From the NCBI GenBank assembly GCA_948474755.1, contig CAOLHI010000079.1, positions 930,001 to 994,000 on the forward strand: a stretch of 64,000 bases of DNA, given 5' to 3'. How positions within the stretch are numbered: position 1 is the stretch's first letter; every line of letters begins with the position of its first letter. The position numbers and the translations under genes are program-made. This DNA is from Ctenosaura bakeri. Lineage: Eukaryota; Chordata; Lepidosauria; Squamata; Iguanidae. This document shows, one piece after another, positions 1-52,300 of this stretch. The notes beneath the pieces were generated by a model. It saw only the letters and a program-made list of their open reading frames with translations, made no database searches and had not been told where the DNA came from.

Positions 1-2150
1 AACAGGTTGCAATTTGTATGTCATAAATACTATTTGGAGAATAAACAAACAGAAGAGAAGAACGCATACAAAAGGAAGAACAAATACAACTGTAATGATC
101 CATCAGGTGTTAACATATTTGCTTCTTTGTTGTAACTTAACACAACCATTTGTAACATTCATGTAAGAAAAAAAAAGTGATAACTTAATCTAATGATTAG
201 CTGCTTTGAAACTTCAGATTTTCATTCAGTGTAAACCTCAGCCATACAGACGGTAACACCCCCAAGTCATGTTTTGTGGCAGAAAACACATGGAACTAGA
301 TTTACAACATGGGTATTTTATGACTTTGCCACCTGAGGAATTGTCAACAAAGGCTGGCATCTTGTTAATAGATTAGCTTAATGGATTAGCCAACTTTTTT
401 GGTCATTGTAGAGGTCAGAATTCTTTACCAACCATGCAGGGACCAAAATTCCCTCTTGAATTCCACCTTTTAAGCAATGCTTTCCCCCTACCAAAAAACA
501 AACAAGCAAAGAAACAAACAAAAAACCAGCCGTTTCGTTGTTGATGAAGAGCATAGGTCAATCAATAGAGATGTATGCAGCTATTTGCTCGTAGCTAAAA
601 TGCAGAGACTTCCTGGAGGTCTTGAAGATGCCTGTTGCAGTGAGCCCAGCTGCAAGAAAACAGGTAGCTGTATCTCTGCTATTTCCCCTATTCTATGCAA
701 AATAGAAAAGGCTGTATCATTTCAAAGATGTGTTGAGGTGGGGCAGTGCCAGGAGACATACCTATGTGCCAGATGTAGTTTCAGCCATCTGCCATCCATA
801 TTTCCCCCCAAACCAAAAACCGTTCTATAGCATTAGCGCTGCATCTATCTATCTATCTATCGATCGATCTATCGATCTATCTATCCTCTTTTATGTTGTT
901 TTGAGTATTCTTTGTTTACACGCACACACATGTATGCACACTCAAACAAGAAGTATTGAGAGGTACATAAAGGAAATGTTCCACCTCCTGTGAACATGTG
1001 CCTCCTGGCTCTGAGATTTTGTGGGTGTGGAATTAATGATCTTCTACAATACTCAAATACTCCTAAAAAACTCCCATATGACATATCCCTCAATACATTG
1101 GAATTCTAACTGTGGACAGAAAATAACCAAGATTAAGGCAGTAAATGGAAGGGGTTTTTCTTTATCTGCATGGATTTTTTTTAAATGTGAAACTGAGAGG
1201 ATTTCTTCTTTTTATACAGATTCTTTTAGAATCAGTGTTGGCTACCATTACCCACTTCTTATTAGAGCATAAGTATATGTGACTTGATATAAAAAATGTA
1301 TGTATTTGACAAAAATGTTGCATTTTTAATCACAAATAAAATTTATTATTTATTTTATATATTTATTGTTTTCACATGCCCCCTTTTCTCCCAGAATGGG
1401 ACCCAAGGTGGCTTCCAAAAAAGTTTTTTTTAAAAAAAATTAAAACATTTAAAAACATATCAAACTATTTTTAAAAAACTTACAAAATAATATGGTTTTA
1501 CTGTATCTCTGAGCTTCTTAAAACCCTCGTTTCAAAAGATAAAAGGAGAGGAGAGATTTTATTCCTACCAATTCTAAAAGTACAATGTAGGACCAAAAAT
1601 AATGAATTGTTTTCTGCAGGGACAGTGATAATCTTGACACAGAAGGAAAAGAAACAATTAGAAGAAAGCCATCTTGGAACTTAAGGTGTGGAAGAAGACA
1701 GTGATACCTACATATATGGTCTATGCCAGCAATTCTTAACCTTTTCTTTACCCTGGACACCCTATAAATGTCTTCTGTTGCTACAAGACTTAACTCAAGA
1801 TTTGAAACCCTAAAGTGCATCAAATATTTATTTAAAGTTGATCATCAAGGGTCTTCAACTTTGGAGAGAAGAGAGAAATAAGTAAAGGCACACAGCCCTA
1901 TTATAATATTTTTATTAGTTGATGCTTAATGTATAATTTTAACATTACCAGGAGCTGCCCCTTGTAATATTATAAGGGGCTGTCCCTAGTTCCTAGACCT
2001 TGGCCCAGGATTCTCCTTATCTGACAACCCTATTTCTCATCTCTACCTTAACACTCGGTATGATAAACAGTTTGGCCACTCATACTCAGTGTGTATCTCA
2101 GTCGCATAGAGACAGGGGGACGATGGGGGTGGTTCGCCCCTGGCTGCAAT
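1..2150. other. Intergenic, mostly unannotated
   Basis: AT-rich sequence without a supportable gene. It holds the ATCT microsatellite at 843-886. Around 1730-1830 a stretch resembles the end of hAT-type elements (ATTCTTAACC followed by a pyrimidine-rich run). Small open frames show no recognisable protein. Confidence 0.5.
843..886. repeat. Compound microsatellite (ATCT)n with ATCG variants
   Basis: About eleven tetranucleotide units are seen, several changed from ATCT to ATCG in a patterned way. Confidence 0.9.
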
Positions 2151-2177
2151 GTTTTTGCAATGTTCTGGCTCATAGCC

Positions 2178-2299
2178 ACACTCCTGCGAGCTGTGGCCAC
2201 ACCCCCACGCATTGTGGCCACGCCCCAACACACCACAGCCATGCCCCTGTGCACAATGGCCATGTCCCTGTGCCATAGCCTCGCCCCTCTCACCCCCCC
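2178..2299. repeat. GC-rich minisatellite, about 21-bp period
   Basis: Roughly five imperfect units of 21 bp share a core like TGGCCATGCCCCTGTG or GGCCACGCCCC. It sits in a GC-rich patch that continues to about 2440. Overlapping open frames on both strands come from the periodic composition, not from a gene. Confidence 0.75.
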
Positions 2300-2967
2300 T
2301 TCACACACTCCAAGCTCCACAGCTGGTGTGCCTCTTGAGGTATTCACCTAACCCTGTACCCTGTTTGGGCCAGTGGCAGTGTTCCTTTCCCATCCCGCCC
2401 CCTGAAATTCTTTTGGCTGGTTTTGCCAGTGACTAGGCACGCATAGCCCAGAGCTGTTCCACTTCCTCATGTGTCTATTTACACAGTTTCATCTGTCCCT
2501 TCTAGTGCTGGTGTATGTGTGTATGTGTGCGTGTCTCACAGCAAGTCATTGCAGGAGAGATGTTATGTGCCATACAGTCTACCCAATGCACCCTAAGTTC
2601 TCCTGCTGCCTTCAATGAATATCGTCCCATGGTCATTGTTAAGGAAAGATTCAACTTCCAGTCTGACCAGAGTGAGAAGAGGTGTCATCTTGTATTTCAC
2701 CTCAAGGAGCAAAATGCTTGGCCTATTCCTTCCTCTCTTCCTTATGAATTCTGCCATTTGTGCAAATTGTGCAAATCCCATAATTTGCCATGTAGTCTGA
2801 GACTCTTAATGGACTTCACAGAGGTAGGGTATGCTTTCTGTTGAATTCATGTATCAAAGACCTTGCTTCCACATTACTTGCCCAGAAATATTTCCTTTTC
2901 CTCTTAACCTGATCTTGAGATTCACCTGAATTCGCATGACACGGGAATTGTGCATAAGTATTACTGC

Positions 2968-3146
2968 CACTGTGGTGTAATGGCCTGAATGTTGGCCTAT
3001 GGCTCTGGAGACCTGCCATGGAAACTCATGGGGTGATCTTGGGCACCTCACACAATCGCAGCCCCAGAAAACCCCAAAGACAGGTTCATCCTGGAGTCAC
3101 CATAAGTCAGAAACAACTTGAAGGCCCACAACAATAACAAGCACAA
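2968..3146 (+). mobile_element. tRNA-derived SINE (lizard type)
   Basis: It begins near GTGGTGTAATGGCCTGAATG, which resembles an RNA polymerase III A box. It continues through TGGGGTGATCTTGGGCACCT and the family 3' region CACCATAAGTCAGAAACAAC, and ends in an ACAACAATAACAA tail. The same family occurs at 21055 and, reversed, at 23378. The B box is degraded. Confidence 0.8.
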
Positions 3147-3796
3147 CAAATTACAGTCCATATCCAGCAATTATGATCTGTACACATAACAGCAGACTTT
3201 CATCAGTATTTCCCATCTGGATTAGGATCTATATTCATCAAGGGTGATACATTGAGGTTAAAATTTGTACACCACCAGATGCACTGCTTGTTGATTGATT
3301 ATGGGCTGGGAAGACTTGTGAGTTCAGTAGCACTATACAGATGCCACCGCTAGCATCATAAACTTTGTGAAGATACCTTTTCAGTGGTATATTCCTGTCT
3401 CAGAGTTGGAAGTCATCACTATTAAAACATGACATTGTAGCTAACAGCTGAGGCAAAGCAGTCTGCCTCTGCAAACTCTTAACAGTATGAAACCAGTGGT
3501 TTTCCATTTTAGCCTTGCATAGCACTGCAACAATGCAGACAGATTGATGGGCCATGTGAAAAGCAGAGAACTACCAGCAAGCCCCAAGCACTGATAGTGG
3601 CTTTCTGGATCAGGGACCCTTTCACACCACACAACTGTAACACTATGATTCCACTTTAGCTGAAGTGGCTGCATTGTATTGAATACTGGGTTTTTTAGTT
3701 GAGAAAGGAGTATTCAGCATGACTAGCCAGAGAGCTTTAGTGCCCTACCAGACTGCAAAGCCCAGGGTTCTGTAGGATGCAGCCAAGACAATTAAA

Positions 3797-3827
3797 GTGA
3801 TTGATTGATTGAGTGATTGATTGAATT
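3797..3827. repeat. (GATT)n microsatellite, short
   Basis: Imperfect GATT/GAGT tetranucleotide run of about seven units. Confidence 0.8.
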
Positions 3828-3888
3828 AAAGTGGAATCATAGTGCTATAAGTGTGTACTTTGAAAGGATCCCAGAGGAGTGACTGAGA

Positions 3889-3960
3889 TGTGGTATTGTA
3901 TCTCAGTGGTAGAGTACGGGCTTTGGATGTAGAGAATCCCAAGCTCTTGGTGCTCTGTAA
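3889..3960 (+). mobile_element. Fragment of a second tRNA-like SINE
   Basis: TCTCAGTGGTAGAGTACGGG followed by CTTTGGATGTAGAG has the A-box and anticodon-arm layout of tRNA-derived SINEs of the 'selected as default, high-copy reptile' kind. The B box is eroded. A diverged true tRNA is unlikely because the T arm is absent. Confidence 0.5.
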
Positions 3961-4403
3961 GTTGCTATAGAATTAACACTTGATAATCATTTGCTGTGAG
4001 ACTGATTAGTATTTTGGACACTCAGAGCTCAGTCTGTAGCTCTGTGGTAGTGAGCATTTCTCACAACTTTTGAATTAGAATTGCTTCTTCTGCTTTGTTC
4101 ATGTTTGTGCAAAGGGAAGGACAATGTTAACACCAGTTTTGTCTTTGAGAATGACCCAGGATGTTGACTGAGAATGCTAATGGTCAGATAATGTAACACG
4201 TGTACAAGCTGTGACTCTGCTAATGCTGATGCATGAATCTTTTATTTTATATAAGCATGAAAATGGTATAAGAAAGGAAGTTTGAAGGAATAAAATGATC
4301 CTTCCTGATCACTACTGTTAATAGGCTATGCCGAACACAGTTTTGATACTTGGAGGGATCCTTGAGCCAAAGTTGCTTTGTGCATGTGTTTTCTTTGTTT
4401 TTC

Positions 4404-4471
<68 letters not shown>
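4404..4471. repeat. (TTTC)n microsatellite
   Basis: About 17 nearly perfect TTTC units. The serine/phenylalanine/leucine open frames over it are artefacts of the repeat. Confidence 0.97.
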
Positions 4472-4472
<1 letters not shown>

Positions 4473-4479
4473 TACCTTG

Positions 4480-7400
4480 TGTTTGGGGGTTCAGTTCAGC
4501 TCCATGCCCACTTGGGGATACAATGAGGTGTGGTTTGTTTATCTACCCTCTGATCCCATGTATCTCCAAGCTGGACTGGACAAAATCCTGTCTGAAATTC
4601 TGGTGAGCTGCTGGAAGTCAGTGTTATCCACACTGGGCTGGATGGTCTGACTCAGTGAAGGCAGCTCCCTATGTCATATGTCTTGCCACACTATATCATG
4701 TCATACCAGCTTATAGGATTAGGCAATGTTGAGTCATACTCAGCATAGTGTCAAAAGCAAGCACCAAAACCTGTAAGTATTTAAATTAACTAATGCATAG
4801 GCAGAACATTTTCTATTATTTCTTAACCCCACTCCAATTTCCGCAGCAAAACAATTTCTAGTCCACTTTCAGAAAAGAGCCTCTGAGAGTGGCTAACAAA
4901 GATTAGCCAAGAACAATAACATAATAAATAAAGAAATTAAACCTCAACATCAGAGAGATTATGAAAGAAGGAATAGGAAATTGTTCAAGCTAGATTTCTC
5001 AAGTGTCTGGATTATAAAACAACCTTCATGTGGCATCAAAATGGTGTCAGGTTGAGTGCCTAAAGAGTGCATTTCTTTAGTTGGGATATACAACCAAGAA
5101 GTCTGCCATCATAGAACCCACTGGACAAAGGGCAACCTAAATAAAGCCTCATAGGAATCAAGATGGCTCACCTGAGAGGATGACTTCCTTAAGTCAACAT
5201 CTTGCCAGTCCGTCTAGAGCTTTTATAATTAAAAATTACTCTTTAAAGATTAAAACCAGCATTTTGAATTGAGTTCAGAATGGACAGAGTCTAGTGCAGT
5301 TGTTTCAAGACTAGCAGAATGTATTCTATCCTCTCAGGCTGAGTTAAAAATCTGTTGTGTTCTGTATATAGAGCATACCCTTTAAGGTGATTACCATCTA
5401 AAATACATGTAAAATCTAGATGGGATGTTGCCTGAATCTGAATGACTGTGGTCAGACTATCCTAGAGGGGAAGCCTGGACCTCTAGCGACAGCTCAGACA
5501 CTATTAATATTTTCAGGTGATAAACTGGTCCTTTTGAGAGGATGCAACCCTGACCAAAGCATGCCAAACATTATCTTCAGGCACAATAGCTCCTTTGTAT
5601 TGTTGGGATCACAGACATTTATGAAGTAGGTAAGTCCAGCTTAGCTGTCTCAAGAGGATGGCCCCAGAAGGACAAATCAGAAGGGAAGTAGGAGGTCTAG
5701 GTATTGGTTCTCCTCTTGAACCAGTGGAGGCTGAGGCAGAGACTGAGCAATGCAACAGAGATGCATCTTCCTTTTAGGATCAGGGAAGGAACTCTCACAA
5801 AGATTCTACAAAAGTGACAGCTGGAGAGAAATCAGCTGCAGGGGAATGATAGACTGCGAAAGAATCTGACTCAACAGAAAGAGACTTAATTAGTAGCAGC
5901 TGGACTCCCTCAGACAGCTAGCTATAACAAATGCATGGCAGAGAAATAGGACAAATGGCCTGAATGGCCACCCTAACATCATATCCTTGGCTTTTTTGTA
6001 TTCCACACTTTTGAACTCCCTTGGTTTCCTGACTTTTGAACATTCTTTGGATTCTTCTCTGGCCAGCTTATTGGCCACTCTGCCTGCTACCTTTAAATGC
6101 TGATGTCTTGTGACTCCTCTTCTGACTCCCCAAAACTGATTTCAACTGACCTCCTCACTGTCTCCCACATTGTGTATTTTGCTCTGTGAGGGCACTGGCT
6201 ACCCAAGAACAGAAGTCATCCCAAGAGTTCACCAGGCATTCCTAACACATTCATGAGTGCCTACACATTTATAAAATTATATATACGCGCGCACACACAT
6301 TTTTTAACGTAAAGTGGAGTTTCTCAAGAAGATTTTTGTGAGTAGTATCAAATTCAAGGTTATTTTTTTGGTTACAAGGCAGAATGATCTTGTATAATTT
6401 AGCTATACTTTTGCAGGATGCAGTTTTAGTGGCAAATAAAGTGACTTAATAGAACAAGTTGGGTTGTTGTTTTTTTTAAGGTAAAGAATGGATTAGGTAA
6501 AACATACCTTCTCCCAGGTAGTAGCAAATAGCTACAGCAAACCTTTGAAATGTGGGAAGAACGGTAACATTGTGCACAAGTACACTTTCTTTTCATGGCA
6601 AATGATTCAGATAGCCCAGAGATCAATGCTATAAGCAGTTATTTTCTTTGGTCAGAAAGCAGGCAGCAAACCTCTCAAGTGATCTCTGATCTTGCAAAAT
6701 ACCACTTATTCATAAACAGAAAATCTCCCTCAAGTCAAATCATTGGAAAATATTTATATTTGTTAGTTTAGTTTGAATTAATGCATTTATTAGAATGTAT
6801 TAGGAAACAAAAAAAAAGATCTCCTTTATGCAGATTACAGATTATGTGTGATTCATTGTAGTTATTTCTGGCAGCAGTTCTTGGCACACAAACGCTATTT
6901 CTCCAAACGCAGAATTCACCATCAAGCCGCTTGTTGAGATCTTGTGAAAAGCAGGATGGAACGCTCTATGCTACAGTGCAGGGAATTTTAAAAAGAAACA
7001 AAAAACAGCCTCCCACATGCTAATGATCACCAGTCTACTTTGGGAAGTATAACAGCTATGAATTCTCTAGCTGTCAGTTACATTGCCTTCCTACGCAGGC
7101 TGTTAAAATTCAGGAGCTAAGTTCCTTCATGATGTCAAACAAAACAGTGCCCTAGGTTTTTCTTTAGTTGGCTAAGTAGATTTGTGTTTTGACCCTTTTG
7201 CTCTCTTGAAATGTCTGGGAAGGTTAATATAAAATTATAGCCGCTCAAGTCATAAACATAGCTCTTCCAAACACAAAATATTTTACATTTTAAAGTGAAT
7301 TCCACAGACAGATTGAAGGGGCAGATGTGAAAAAGCATTGCTGCTGTTCAAAAGGGTTGGCCTTTACATTCCAAGGGGCAAGATTCTAAATAGCAACAGA

Positions 7401-8515
7401 TCTTCATGATGATTAATGTGAGGGCAAAGCACTTGGGAAATGGGTAGATTCAACTGAAGCTAGTGAGTTTTCATAGCATGGCTAATTAGAGAATTATGCA
7501 ATTGTATTATTTCGGGTTGGTGTGGCGAATTGATTCCCACTGAATTGTTCTCAACTCCTCACTTCAGGCAAGAACTTCCCTCTGATCGGGCCCACATATT
7601 CACCACATCCAAGCATTGTTTGCAGTTTCCCAGGTTTTCTCCTCCCCTCCTTCTTTTTAAATAACAACTGTGTTAACTCCAACCAAGGGACAATATTTGG
7701 CTTTTGAAAGAACTTTTTAGGATCCATCTAACTTAACCACAGCATACATTGTGCAAAGTTTAATGAAGAAGTTTCACTGTGCTCAAGTTTCAAGAAGTCC
7801 AAGATGAAGTGGGAAAGTTGAAGCCCTATTTACCTTTGCATGGGGCCTCATAGCACACCAGTTAAATCCTGTTTGGACTCATACTTCGTTCAGTGTGTCC
7901 TAGAATGAAATTGATCATTATGGACCATTGCCAAGGAGGGTAGAATTTTCAAACAACACAGGTCTAAGCCCTATTGTTATTCCCAAATGAAGTAGAGCCA
8001 TTGAACCAATTGGGTTTACTTTTGTGTTGGGTCACCATTTATCAATTGATCCAATGGGTCCACTCTAGCTGGGACTAAATGACTGGCTGCCAGCTGCAGT
8101 CATCACTCAAATAATTTTTCATTAGAAAAACTATTGATGACTTCTTTCATGGAGGACAGGGTTGCCTATTCAGGAGTTATTCCTTAAAAGCAAACCCAGA
8201 GTTGGCAGGGTAAAAAAAAATTAGTACAGGTAGACCAGGAAAGTGAAGGACATTCCTCCAGGTATCCATTCTTCTTTTCTCAGTTTGAAGGCATAGACTA
8301 AGAAGCTCAGCTCATACCGAGTTCACACCCATAGGGGACAGGTATCAAAACAAGAGGGACATGAAAGAGATTCCTTTTTCATCATTTTCCAAAGGTAAAA
8401 GGCTCAAAATGTTGCGGCCTTTTGTCCGAGTAATTGTTGCAGCCCTTTGAGTGTTTTTGATATCCTTTCCCTTTTTTATAGCCTTTTTTAGATGTGCTGA
8501 CCATAACTGTTCACA
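4480..8515. other. Intergenic, no gene seen
   Basis: About 4 kb of AT-rich sequence without recognisable coding signal. A short alternating purine/pyrimidine tract lies near 6280-6300. A CR1-like 3' end phrase (GGGCTGGATGGTCTGACTCA) is visible at about 4632-4652. Otherwise I recognise nothing. Confidence 0.5.
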
Positions 8516-8518
8516 GTA

Positions 8519-8977
8519 CAGTTAGCCCTAATCATTTGCAGGTTTGACTTTCACAAATTTACTTGCAAATTTCTTCAATCCCTGCTTTCCTCCATCTCAG
8601 GTGCTTCTTTTGTGTGGCAATCTTCCCCCTCAAGCACCTCTAATCCAGTTGTGCAGCTCTTTAAAAACCCACCTCTGGTTCTCCTCCTCTCCTGAAGCAC
8701 CACTGCCTGGCCAGCTAAGGAAGGCTCACAGTCTGATTTCCCAGCACCCCAAACCCGCTCCTGAAGCCAACCCACAACCAAGAAAGGAGATGGGCAAGAG
8801 AGAGGGTATAGGGACAATCCATCCCCCCTTCCCTCTCCTTTCCCTCATCTGGTTTGGACCCTGGGTGCCCATTTTCCCCACCATGCTCACCCCTCACACA
8901 CACTTTGATATTTGTGATTTTTCCACTTTTGTGAAGCTCCCACGTCCCTAACCCTAGCAAATGTGGAGGGCCAACTG
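8519..8977 (+). mobile_element. Non-autonomous DNA transposon (MITE), TA target site
   Basis: The left end CAGTTAGCCCT and the right end (AGGGCCAACTG, with CAAATGTGG just inside) are diverged inverted repeats, and TA flanks both sides. The 459-bp body has no transposase. A related copy in the same orientation lies at about 36227-36695; shared phrases include TTTGATATTTGTGATTT and TGCCTGGCCAGCTAAGGA. TA duplications suggest a Tc1/mariner-type source. Confidence 0.7.
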
Positions 8978-8979
8978 TA

Positions 8980-9774
8980 TTTTAAATGAGGATGCACACA
9001 GATTTATATAAAATTACCATATGATATTTGCAGCTTAAATTTTGATTCCTTTTCCAATTATGCCCAACACAGGTTTTTTTTTAACAGCTGTTGCATACTA
9101 GATTGACATTTTAATTAAGCCAATCAGACATGATATATTTATAAATCATGTATAAGGTACTTAAGTAAAGATCTCACTCCCATTGTTACTAAGTGTTTCA
9201 TGGTAGAAACATAATTCATTATACCTGTCACTGGCCTGTAACAAAGAGCTGGGAAAATAAAAACAAGAGGCAAACAAAATGACAGTAAAGACAAATAGTG
9301 AGGTCCAGATCTTATAGAGCTTTGTATGTGTGGATAAATGAAAACTCTTAATTCTCTAGATATTACTGGATCACAGATCTTTTCACACTGACCATTGTTC
9401 CTGTTGGCTGGGGCTGAGGGGCATTCAAAGTCCACCACCACAAACATCAGTGTGCATGAAATCAAATCATTATGTCTGCTAAGGTAATATTGCTGCTACA
9501 TGCAAGTTCCCATCTTCCTCTGTGCTAAACTCCAACTTCAAAATGGAAGCATGATGTTTGCTACAGAGAAACATTCAAAGGGAATATGAATTGGTGTAAA
9601 TCTAGAGCTATACATACAACAGAAACAGCTTCTCATCTTGCTGCATGAAATTATAAGGTTTCTCCTGTATGAAATCACCTCAAAGTTGAAATAATGTGGC
9701 TGATTTAACACTTCCCCAAATGAATGCTTTGTGTTAATGTGTCTCCATTCTGATAAAAGCAGAAGCTAAGAACA
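8980..9774. other. Intergenic sequence between MITE and WASF1 3' UTR
   Basis: AT-rich and unannotated. The antisense open frame at 9139-9465 has no recognisable homology. Confidence 0.5.
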
Positions 9775-10546
9775 TTTAAAACAAACCATTTATTTAAATC
9801 AAACTGTTATTTCTAACAGTTACATAAGTTACACAGAATGACTAAGTCAGAAGGGTTTCACAAAGGAGAAAAATAAAATCTTAAGCAAGCAAAATATTAT
9901 CACACAATAGTACCAGGAAAGAAAATCTTAAAACATTCAAATAAGGCCATAATTATTTAATAAAAAGCAATAAAATGTCCCCCAAATCCTCATTTTTTTT
10001 CTCTTTCGGTGTGTCCAGTGCTGCTAGAACTATATGTACCCAGCAACGTATGGATTCAATCGAGGCAGTGGTAGTTAGGGTGCAATCTTCCAAGTTCTTC
10101 TACTAAAGTACCACAAAAGTAACAGGGACTGCACTGCTTGATAAATTAACCCCCCTTCTTTCCTGTTTTTAAAATCATCAACAGAGTAGTAAGGCTCATT
10201 AGTACATACAGCTGCCCTTAAAACTTCAGTTTTAATTGCCTTCATAACTTAAAATTCACAAAGTGCACAGTTAAAGATATGCCAGAAAATGTAATCTGCT
10301 ACTCTACTAACAGCTGTCCATGCTTAATACTTAGTGGTCTACTGGAACAAAATTAGGCTCTTTTTAAAGAGCTGTCTTCACTGTAAAACATTTAGTTTCA
10401 AAGATGTGCCAACATTTTATCAACTGAAAAGTAGAAAAACATGGATTATATAAAGAAAATACAAAAACACTAGAAATGACCAAACATTTTCAAAGACAAA
10501 GCACCACAAGAGACATCAGCATTCAGTTTTGTAGCATATATCCATT
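9775..10546 (-). other. WASF1: WASF1 3' UTR (approximate end)
   Basis: This AT-rich sequence follows the stop codon. The proximal end is fixed by the stop; the distal end is inferred from the first canonical AATAAA on the minus strand. A variant ATTAAA lies near 9956-9961 and could give a shorter form. No further coding exon or repeat was recognised inside it. Confidence 0.6.
9789..9794 (-). terminator. WASF1: polyadenylation signal AATAAA for WASF1
   Basis: TTTATT on the plus strand gives AATAAA on the minus strand about 755 nt past the WASF1 stop. It is the best-placed canonical hexamer. Its use is inferred only. Confidence 0.55.
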
Positions 10547-49057
<38,511 letters not shown>

Positions 49058-49214
49058 TTATTATGACTGATGACTACATACTGATAAAGGCAAAATTAAA
49101 TACCTTCAAAGTAACATGAAGAAAGGATTTCTTCAACTCAAGAGCTTTTACACTTGTAGTACAGGACAATTTTGCTTTGAATTCCTGTTCACTGTGAACT
49201 TTCATTAGCTGAGC

Positions 49215-49380
49215 AACACAACAAAAGTAGTATTCGAAGACACAGCTGTGTTAGTTCCAGCATACATTTGAGTCTGAGAAAATAATCAAGTTGAATGGAG
49301 TTCATGAAAGCTTATATTAGAAATTTATTTTTCTTAATTAGCTTCAAAGGTGCTATAGGATTCTTTTATATCTTTTTACT
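49215..49380 (+). repeat. Unassigned interspersed repeat, copy 1
   Basis: GGAGTTCATGAAAGCTTATA and TTCAAAGGTGCTATAGGATT match the order of a second diverged copy at 59060-59170 (AAAGCTCATGTTGAACAAAA, GTGTCATAAGACTC). It is a common amniote repeat pattern; the family is not assigned. Confidence 0.45.
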
Positions 49381-52300
49381 ATAAAAGTAGTTAGGATTCA
49401 TATAAATATTTTGCATAAAATTAACACTGGAAGTCTGAAGGACATATATTGTGTTCAATGGGGCTTCCTTCCAGACAGAGAATACAAAAAGACTGTAGCT
49501 TTCATATGTCTTTAAAATATAAAAATAAAAGCTACTTTGCTTTCTAAAAGTTCGGTTTAATTTTATCCTTATGATATTGTGTATCCAGAGTATACATAAC
49601 TTTAGATTTATCCTATTGTTGTACTTTTCATTTCTTTCTTCTCTCTTTCTATGTCCTTTTTGATTAGCCTATCTGCCATCAGAAGAGGTGGACATTTCCC
49701 CATACTTCCACCATACATCTGCATGTATTCTATAGATTAGACACTCTCTTTTTCTTTTGTTCGTAAATTGCATACACGTGCAATTGGAGCCAACACTGGT
49801 TTAAAAAAAACTTGAGTATTCGCTTAAACTTGATTTGCAAGCCTGTTTTTATTTAGCTGTCATTATTTATTCAACCAGAGCAACTCTTTCAAATGGGTAG
49901 CACTATCATACAACAAACAACACTACTTTTAGATTCACGTATGTTAAACATATATTTGTCACAGTCTAGATGAATTACATTAAGAATACAGCATGAGGAA
50001 CAGAAAGAAACTGGTTAAATTGCTAACATAAAGAAAGCTTTGTGGTCGAGTGAGATGGGATACCATTAGTTCAAAACTCATTACCTACTTCTCAATAAAC
50101 TACCTGGCAGTCTCTCCTAGATGTATCTTGTAGTGGGGGTGGGGTTCAAAACACACCAGAATACGCTGGAAGTGCAATGCAGAAACAATCAGAAGAATTC
50201 AATGCTATAACCAAGAAACACTCACTGAGAGGACACAAATCCATGCAGGACTTGTGCCAGTGAAACAGTGTTTTGCCCATACATTTCTGAGGGCATGATG
50301 GTATATCCTTACACTCACTAAAAATTGGGATGTGTGCAAGTTGGCAGGCCCACATAGACAGCCAGGGCAAAGATATGTCAAAAAGGAATAGTTGCCACAT
50401 AAAGGGGTCAGGGCAATTACATGATCCTCCAAACTAATTCAGACATTATACTCTCTTAGGAGCAATTGTTATGAGTTAATTAAGCACATTCATAACTGTC
50501 TTTCATTGGAATCAATGGACTTTAATGTGTTCCACTTTGAATAGAGTATGTCCCTTTTCACTTTGTGAACACAATTACTCTGTGCAGTCAAGTACAATAT
50601 TAGTACATAGGCTGATTTTGTTTCCATCATGAACTGCTCCTCCTCCCCAAAAAAGTTTTTAAAAACTCAATACCCGAACTGGTAATAAAATTCCTTTTTA
50701 TTTTTTGTGAACTAGCATCTCCACTTTGAAACAGCCTCTCTTTTAACCACTTCTGAATATAACACAGAAGGTGAAAAAGCCAAATAATTGATCACAGCAA
50801 CTTACTGTAATCCTGATATTCATGAACAACTATTCTTGTGTTGTCTAAAAGCTAAAAATCCCAGTAGCAAATGTATAAAACCAAATTACACATTTTCAGA
50901 ATATGTTTTATGAATTAAATAGTAACATGGGAATTTTCTTCCTAAGCACCTACTTTTTTAACACTCTCCTATAACTGAAATTCTAGCTTCATACTCTGCC
51001 AAGTGAGGTCAGCTTGTTTTTTTCAATTCTTGGGTTGATATTAATCATCATCACCATCATTCAATTATAGACTGCCATTTTTCCACTAAGGGACTAATGA
51101 CCTGATATTATTCATGAGCTAATGTTAAATAAAAACTAATCACAAAATATTCTATAATATACACCATTTAGAAAATATTCCATAACATGCATCCTTCTAC
51201 AAAGAAACCCATCATTTTAATAGCAAAATGCAACATTAAAACAAATAGTTCTAAAAAAATAAATTTCAACTTCTGTATTTTAAAAAGTGACACCCAAATT
51301 TGCTGATGCTGAAAAGGAGAATGGAATGCCATGCAATGTCTGCTATATTAAATCAAGCTGTAGAATTCTAGACACAGAGGAAGCATAGATCATCTAGTAA
51401 ATCAAAGAGCTGTGATAATATTTATCACACTGAACACTTCCAATGACTGTAATTCTATGAAATGGCCTGGCCTTTGCACAAAGGAATACACTTTCAACCC
51501 ACTGTGTTTAACAGCCGTGCTATCTTTTCAAAGAAAACACAGAAATACTCACCCTCATGACTACAGTGCTCCCTTTCCCCTTACAAAAAGAAAAAAAAAT
51601 CTATGAAATAAAATGTTATGGGAAGAATTATTGTTTTGTAACAAGCCATAATTCCTAAATCCCAGGCTAGGACATGACATGAAATGAGGTTATGCTCAGT
51701 ATGAAAGAAAAAGAAGAAGAAGGGAAAATAGGGCACACTGTGCATTTTACTGTAAAATACAAAATGGAAATTGATCCTAATGAAATAATGAATCTTGTCA
51801 GACACCTAACACATAATGAGGTCCATTGTGCTGTCATCTGATATCGTAAAGCCTGATAACCATAAAGAACCTAATTATATATGTGTTGATTATTCCAAGA
51901 ATGACGTATAATTCCAATCACTTCAGTCATTTGATAAAATAACAGAATGTTATAAACTGCTGTAAGTTTTTTAGACAACTGCTTCCTCCTCTTCTTATAC
52001 AAACCCCAAACTGTTTAACCTTCCATTAAACCCCAGCAAACTAGTTGTTTTGAAATTAAAATAAAATATGCATTATAGATCTCCACCTTCCCAAATATCT
52101 ATTTATTAAGCCAATTAATTTTAAATATACTAATTAGCAATTAGTTGACATCACTATTCCAAAGAGTGATAACAAAGAAACATTAAATTAAAAGTAACAA
52201 GCAGTTTAGGTTCTCATTCTAAGGGCTGGATACAGCATGAATTACAGACAGATTATGTTAAACTGCTCTATATTGTATGAAAATCACAAAGTTTACTAGG

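Noticed and set aside
2000..2440. GC-rich patch as a CpG-island promoter
   Set aside because: It is a 21-bp minisatellite with repeat-like flanks, and no gene starts nearby.
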